64,000 nt of DNA. Source: Paralithodes platypus (Eukaryota; Arthropoda; Malacostraca; Decapoda; Lithodidae). Positions within the stretch are counted from its first letter, which is position 1, and the number at the start of each line of letters is the position of its first letter. The notes below the pieces were generated by a model. The model did not search any database and had not been told where the DNA came from. It worked only from the letters and a program-made list of their open reading frames with translations. A program made the translations under genes and the position numbers. Shown one piece after another: positions 58,061 to 64,000 of this stretch. The stretch lies in assembly GCA_032716605.1 (NCBI GenBank), contig CM064572.1, positions 38,346,915 to 38,410,914 of the forward strand. The letters run 5' to 3'.

Positions 58061-59441
58061 AATGATGACGATGATAATGATTAAATTATGATGGCTGCAT
58101 TCAGAAAGTATATTTATAGAAACGTTCTTTATTAAATTGTTTTTGTTATTTCCTTGTCGACAGAACTAATTTCCTCTTTTAACTCCAAGTAAGAAATGTT
58201 TTGTCATCACAATTTGTGTTTTTGTGTTTTTTTTTTTACTGGGGCTAAAACGTGTCTATTGTTCAATATTCTTGGTTCATGGCCTGTCTTCAAAATATCA
58301 ACGTTTATTTATTCCGTGACCCAAAATGTTTTTCTCGCTTTCGTTTTTTTTTTTTTTTGTTATGTTGTCTTCATTTTTTGTTGAGCTTGTCAAATAGTTT
58401 CGTTCGATTCAACTGTTTTATTTACATCATTATTTGTTTTTTCAATTAACCTATTCCAGTTATACAGTAGTTATTGATTATTTAGGGGAGGTATCTGGTT
58501 ATTCTGGACCCTTTCTCCCTCATGCTTAGCCCCATTAGTTATGGCCTGTCTCCAAAATATCAACGTTTATTTTTGCTGCGACCCCAATACGTTTTTCTCG
58601 CTTCCAGGATGTTTTCAAGCTTGTCCAAAACAAAATCGTATTGTTCGATTCAACTCACTCTCTCTCTCTCTCCTTGCTTTACTCACCAGTTATTTAGTAT
58701 TATGCCTCACTTCCCCTCTTCCTCAACCAACTTCCCACGCATCTCTCTCTCTCTCTCTCTCTCTCACCCTTCCCCCCTCTCTCTCTCTCTCTCTCTCTGC
58801 CGTCGCCTCTCTGAATTCATGAACTTACTCTTTCCCCTTGCGTCTCCTTCCTCCTCTGTTTCCTCTTAATAATTTTATTCTCCTCCTACTTCTATTGCTT
58901 CTTCTACCATTACTTCTACCTCCTCTTCTTCTTCTTTTAATAATTTTGCTTCTCTATCTCTCCTCCTTCTCCTCCTTTTGCGTTGAATTCATGAACTTAT
59001 TCTCTCCTCTTGCTTCCTCTTCTTGTTCTTCTTCCAGGTCAGGTCAGGTCAGTTTCTGAAGAGTGTAGAGAGGGGAGAAGTGGTGTTGGTGTTGGAGTCC
59101 TCCTCCTCCTCCTCCTCCTCCTCCTCCTCCTCCTCCTCCTCCTCCTCGCTTCACAACATTCATGAACCTATCACACACACTCCCTGCTTGCTATATGCCC
59201 AATCTATTTCCGCTCTTGCTATTTTCTCTCCCTTCTTCCTCATACGAATACCACGTTTATTTCTTAACAACTGTCTTCACTTGTCATCTTTTTGCCTGTC
59301 TCCCATCAACAACTTAATTACTTTGGTGTTGCTATATTGCTTATGCTTTTCCGTTTATTTCATAATGATCTTCGACACTACACTGAAAATAATAATAATA
59401 ATACAAAAATCAAGGGTCATGACAGGATTGAATATAGCAGC
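58061..59441. repeat. T/CT-rich region with M1 scrap
   Basis: No gene. M1 5' end only at 58481-58545 (TTAGGGGAGGTATCTGG). Two diverged copies of TCAAAATATCAACGTTTATT (58291 and 58552) suggest a local duplication. (CT)n near 58745-58800, (TCC)n 59101-59146. Confidence 0.65.
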
Positions 59442-59664
59442 TTAACCTCATCTGTACCAGCGACGTCTTTTTAAGTTTATTTTTAGTTATATTTAGACGA
59501 TTTTGTGCAGCTTAAGAAGGATCTGTGGTAGTAAAAATATAAAAATAATAAAATGAGATAGCTCGAAGGCCATTAACTGCTGCAGGCTCTATTTAAACTG
59601 AATAAAATCGTCTAATAGTAGCCAGATTAAAGTTTAAAAATGTTGCCGATACTGAATGGGTTAC
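59442..59664. mobile_element. Foldback F, uninterrupted copy
   Basis: TTAACCTCATCTGTACCAGC to GCCGATACTGAATGGGTTA; arms GACGATTTTGTGCAG and CTGAATAAAATCGTC. The loop has the empty TTAA used by the nested insertion at 52015. Confidence 0.75.
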
Positions 59665-60467
59665 ACAGAGTGTCCCAAAATAGACGTGCAAAACTTCAGG
59701 ATTAGGTTAAGGGAGCCCACCTCGCTTTTGTTTCTCTTTCTCTCCCTCTCTCTTTGGCTTGTATCCATTCGGCCCCATTCAGCCTACTGTTTTATGACGT
59801 TTACCCTTATCCAGATGTCAATATTTTCTTGGTGAGCGGTAGCGAGCCAGCATATATATATTTTAGTTTTACAGCAAGTTAAATTTGTTGCTCCGGCGAA
59901 ACCGGATTTCTCCATACAATGCGGGCTCGCTATCGCTCGCCAGGAAAAAAACGACACCTGGATGGGGATAAACGTCTTAAAACAGTTGGCTGAATGGGGC
60001 CAAATGGATACAAGTCAGAGAAAGAGAGAAAAGGAGAGAAAGATAAAACAAAAACAGGTAACCCCCCTTAAGAAACATATTCCAAGATCAAATGTTCTAT
60101 AAGCAAAATACCAAATTTTACTCTTTAGAGATATTGCCTGTTGAAAATAACTGTCCAAGAGCTTACCACTCCCCCATCTAACTGCAATCATTTGACCATG
60201 TGTTTATCAAGATATCATAATTATGCAAGTTGCAAAATGATTTTAGACATATTAGCTCACTTTGAATCTGTTGGAAACTATTTGACATGGAAGAGTCCAT
60301 TAAAGCAATGCGGGGGAGGACACTGTATAAAACCTATAATACCTCCTAAACGGTTGAGATTTAGAATTTTTGTTATAGAATATTGTATGTTTATAATATT
60401 GTATGCTTAGAAGCATCTGTATAATCATATCCTGAAGTTTGGCACGTCAATTTCGGGACACCCTGTA
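59662..60467. mobile_element. Mariner-like element interrupted by M1b
   Basis: Ends CAGAGTGTCCCAAAATAGAC and GTCAATTTCGGGACACCCTG are inverted repeats continuing into CTTCAGGAT/ATCCTGAAG. TA borders. The interior (60072-60430) has no intact transposase; an 89-codon plus frame (60141-60410) is not recognised. Confidence 0.65.
59707..60071. mobile_element. MITE M1b, nested
   Basis: TTAAGGGAGCCCACCTCGC to GTAACCCCCCTTAA; long arms as in 53853-54227. Confidence 0.75.
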
Positions 60468-60671
60468 TTAACCCCTTCTGTACCGGTGGCTGTATTCTGG
60501 CTACTATTAGACGATTGTATTCAGTTCTTTAAGGGCCTAAGACAATTAACAAACTTTGAACTATCTCACCTATCCCCTTTTACTACCACAGATCTTTCTA
60601 AAACCACAAAAATCCTCTATACATAGCTAGAATAAAAAAAAAAAAAATGTCCCCGGTAAAGAATGGGTTAA
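60468..60671. mobile_element. Foldback F
   Basis: TTAACCCCTTCTGTACCGG to CCCCGGTAAAGAATGGGTTAA; right arm ACTACCACAGATCTTTC. Confidence 0.72.
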
Positions 60672-61694
60672 GCCATAGTTTCCGTGATTCGTAAACTATA
60701 AGCCGCTGTATAATAGTTTCAGTGACTCAAATAACTTTCAATTCGTCTTTCAATATTACACATTCATTTGAGGGCCTAGAATTCTCCCATCCGTATTCTT
60801 TACAGTTTAAGGGGGGATAGGCGTATATATTTGCTCATTTATGGATATTTTTATTAAGGGGAGACTAGAACAACAGGGGGTCAAAAAATCGAATTGTCAA
60901 AAACTGACTAAAATCCTTCAAAAGGCCTTAGAAAGTAACTGTATAAGCCTCCTGTATCACACAAAGCCGTTGGTGTGGTGGCAGGGCGTGGGAAAGGCAA
61001 TATATACTCGCGGAATACGGCCTTTTTTCGTCTGAAAAGCTGAGGGAAATCTGCGCCTATATGGCAACCTTTACCCCAGGACACACCAGAATACCCTCGC
61101 CACCAAGTTCCAACATTCAGTGTGTGTCCAGAATTAAGGGGGAGTGCACATGCGTTTCCCACCTGCCTGGCCTTGTGGGGTCCCTTTACTGTGACTGACC
61201 CCTTATCTGAATACTAGAATTGCGGAATATAAAAAATCGTATAATATATTTTTGTTTATCACATTTCCTTACAAACTGTGACTCTATAGCTTATAATCTG
61301 GAAATTAATGCTATGAACTCAGAATTTCATATTATGAATATTTTCAGAATATACAGACCCATTTATACGAAATATTCCGCAGCAGCGGCGGGCGGTGCAT
61401 TATAAAATTACATGATATGACATGCCATGACTTGACTTTAGGCAATGTAAAAAAACGACTTTATAGCAGGGTAAGTCTATCATTGAACTATTCACAACCC
61501 AAATTTGATATGTTTCAAAGTAATATTAAGGCTGCAAAAGAGGTAGAACTTTATGACATGACAAGACATGAGCCTTCATATTGTAGGAAAAGACGGAGAA
61601 CTGAAAATATAAGTAGTAGGGAACGTTTCAACTTTATATTCACAATATTGTTTTGTTGGCGATTTTTTTCTTCTGACGGTGTTCCAGTCTCTCC
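60672..61694. other. No gene recognised
   Basis: TTAAGGGG-like words at 60808, 60854 and 61134 do not pair into a clear element. TTGCGGAATAT (61214) and AAATATTCCGCA (61370) could be ends of a short foldback. Short frames lack recognisable domains. Confidence 0.45.
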
Positions 61695-62009
61695 TTAATA
61701 TTCTGGTTTCCTCCCTAGACATCCATCAACCTGTAAAAAACACCCCCTAGATCCCCCTTCAAGATAAATTTGTACTTTTTTCGGTAGAAAAATTTCCCGG
61801 CCGATGGCCGGTTACTCTTAAAATTACTGGCTCGCTATCACTCGCCATGAAAAAATCGACACCTAAATGGCACGAAAGGTCTTAATATTGACAAAGAAAT
61901 GGGGCATAAAGTCTTAAAATCGCCAAACTAATGGGCCGAACATCTTCAAATCTAAAAACCAATGGGGCTAAACGCGAGGGAGAAGGGAGGCCAGCCCAGC
62001 TCCCTTTAA
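61695..62009 (-). mobile_element. MITE M1, one end truncated
   Basis: CCTCCCTAGACATCCATC, TTCGGTAGAAAAATTTCCCG, CGCTATCACTCGCCATG, ending CAGCTCCCTTTAA. TTAATATTC occurs at both borders. Confidence 0.7.
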
Positions 62010-62074
62010 TATTCGTGCTCCGCTTGGCGTCTCTTATATTTCGCTTTGCCTACCAATTTCTCTTTTTATTTCCG

Positions 62075-62365
62075 TGTATTCCTCTTCCTCCTACTTCTCC
62101 CCCTTCTCTACCTCATCTACTTCTTCCTTTACCTCTTCGTTTCCTTCCTCCTCCTCCTCCTCCACTGGTACCTGCTCCTCCAACTCCACCACCATTTCCT
62201 TTTTCTCCACTGCCACCTCCACCTCCTCCTCCACTTCCTACCCCATCACCTCCTCATCCTCCACCTCTATTGCCACATCCTCCTCCACCTCCACTACCTC
62301 TTCTTTTACTTCCTCCACTTTCACCACCATCACCTCCTCCTCCATTCCCAAGGAGGCTAAAATGA
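62075..62365. repeat. TCC/ACC-rich low complexity
   Basis: Pyrimidine-rich triplet-like tract; its long frames in all three phases are compositional. Confidence 0.8.
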
Positions 62366-64000
62366 AGTTAACCTCCTACCTATGTCACCTATGTGGAGTT
62401 CGCCACTCTTGCTAGTGGCACCGAAGAGCGCACCGCCCTTCGTTGTTGTTTGAGAATTGGTGCAGCAGACTATTCGAAGAGGTGGAGCGCACCCTTGTGA
62501 AGATGGGCTCGTCTGGCACTTTTTGTAGTTCGACATCGAGAGCTCTCTTGAAGCTGTCTAACGAGACACCTCTCATGTCTCTCACTCGCCGCGGGAGTTT
62601 GTTGAAGAGACATGCTCCTCTATGTGATAACCAGCCCTCTCACAGAGAGCCCATAGCCCCCCGATTTATCATCTTGGGGATATCGCATTCCCAGCCTCTC
62701 CTATTATTGAATTTCATTGTTATTGGTGTATGTAGATTTGGTACAAAACCCTCTGCGATTTTCCACGTATATATTATTAAGTATCGTTCCCTTCTACGTT
62801 CCAACGAATACAGTTTGAGTGATTTTAAGCGATCCCAATAGTATAACTCTTTTACTGAGTTTATATGTGAGGTGAAGTTCCTTTTTACACTTTCTAAGTC
62901 ATTATTTCACCTAATTTGTATGGGGATGTTAATACGTTACAGTATTATGTTCTTTGAAACTCATATTTTCAGATATTATCACCCCAAGGTTACGTTCTAT
63001 TATGTGATTGGATACTGGTATGTAACTTGTGCTCTCTTTAACGAAATCCTTATCTCCGTATCGTATCGTATTAATTGAAATTTGTCTTCATTAAATTTCA
63101 TGTTTTTTTCCCTGGTCCACTGGAACACCTTAGTTATGTCCTCTTGCAGCCGGCCTGTGTCTTCCTGTGTCTTTACTATCATACTCATTTTCGTGTCATC
63201 CGCAAAGGAGGATACTGTACTGTGTCTTGTGTTGGTATCTATGTCACTTATTAGAATGAGGAAAAGAAGGGGCGCTAGTACTGTTCCTTGGGGAACTGAG
63301 CTTTTGACGTCTGAAGGCTCAGAAGTTACTTGGCTTACTGCTACTGATTGTTTTCGGTTCACGAGGAAGTTGTATATCCACCTTCCGATTTTACCTGTTA
63401 TCCCTTTTGCTTCAAGTTTGTGTGCAAGAATACCGTGATCACATTTGTCAAATGCCTTAGCAACATCGGTGTAGATGACGTCCACGTTTTTCTTTTCTTC
63501 TAGGGATTTAAGAATTCTGTCGTAGTGTTCCAATAGTTGCGAGAGACATGATCTTCCTGCTCTGAACCCATGTTGACCAGTGTTGTGTAGTTCATTTTTT
63601 TCCATCAATGTTGAGATTTTGCCTCGCAGGACTCGCTCGAAAATTTTAATGATGTGGGAAGTCAGAACTACCGGCGATAGTTTTTTGGTAGTGCTTTACT
63701 CCCTCCTTTATGCAAAGGGGCAATTATTGCGTTTTTCAAACTATCCGGTATTTCTCCAGTGTCTAGACTCCTTCTCCACATTATAGCCAGGGGTTTTGAG
63801 GTTTTCCTTACATTTCTTTATTAGGATTGAACTCCACGAGTCCGGGACTGGTACCGAGTGGGATGGCATGTTGGCGATGGCTTCTGCTATATCTGTTGGT
63901 CCGAAATTAATGTCCAGAATCTGGGGGGTTTCCGTGGGGGGATTATTCATGAAAAATTCATTTTGGTCTCTGATTGCTTTTGTTTCGTCAGGCTTACTGA
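62366..64000 (-). pseudogene. LINE-B copy 3, RT to 3' end
   Basis: Minus strand, running in from beyond the window. RT: SHSVPVPDSWSSILIKKCKE (near 63860), QHGFRAGRSCLSQLLEH (63560), IYTDVAKAFDKCDHG (63460), SVPQGTVLAPLLFLI (63290), SSFADDTKMSMIV (63190; Asp pair intact), MKFNEDKFQLIRYD (63080). The C-terminal region 62841-62443 is recognisable but frameshifted. The 3' tail near 62370-62400 has ACATAGGT repeats. CR1-like; the clade assignment is by motif appearance. Confidence 0.86.

Noticed and set aside
62074..62415. Ser/Thr-rich or Pro-rich proteins in three frames
   Set aside because: TCC/ACC triplet tract; all three phases open.

Overview
This window is repeat-rich animal DNA with no convincing host gene. 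Simple-sequence repeats are dense ((GA)n, (AT)n, (AC)n, (GATA)n). CR1-type LINEs, Penelope-like elements and many foldback/TTAA elements point to an invertebrate. A decapod crustacean is my best guess, but nothing in the window proves it.

Layout. 1-1985: 3' part of a CR1-like LINE (family A). 2243-14984: a 12.7 kb array of five Penelope-like element (PLE) copies, three on the minus strand and two on the plus strand, meeting head to head at 9838/9839. Only copy A (3052-5541, minus) has an intact 829-aa RT/GIY-YIG frame. 15.0-17.5 kb: microsatellites, MITE pieces, an hAT-like foldback and a tRNA-derived SINE head. 17536-25681: a complete but decayed LTR retrotransposon on the minus strand. Its order is gag-PR-integrase-RT-RNaseH, i.e. 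a Ty3/gypsy-type RT in a copia-type gene order, as in Gmr1-like elements. 25.7-30.5 kb: microsatellites, polypyrimidine tracts and a direct-inverted-direct repeat. 29.9-35.9 kb: the most complete LINE-A copy, with tandem 5' repeats, an ORF1 with zinc finger and SGNH esterase, an ORF2 with APE endonuclease and RT, and a 605-bp TTAA element splitting ORF2. 36.0-41.5 kb: fragments of LINE families B to F. 41.5-48.6 kb: nested DNA elements (BED/hAT remnant, two related TTAA elements, a Harbinger-like element inside one of them, an hAT MITE, a mariner-like MITE) and LINEs B and C. 48.7-51.9 kb: microsatellites, a LINE-A 3' end and tRNA-like SINE pieces. 51.9-62.0 kb: a dense field of TTAA-flanked foldback and MITE families, including a three-level nest. 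62.4-64.0 kb: LINE-B on the minus strand, running off the window.

The parts do not form an operon or pathway. They are layered insertions, and several can be ordered in time because one element interrupts another with a clean target-site duplication. The observations I would check first are the mirror-image PLE array with a hammerhead-like motif in each leader, the Gmr1-type element with SCAN-like capsid, the TTAA elements carrying two matched but exchangeable palindromic boxes, and the 51893-52662 nest. All similarity statements were made by eye; no database search was run.
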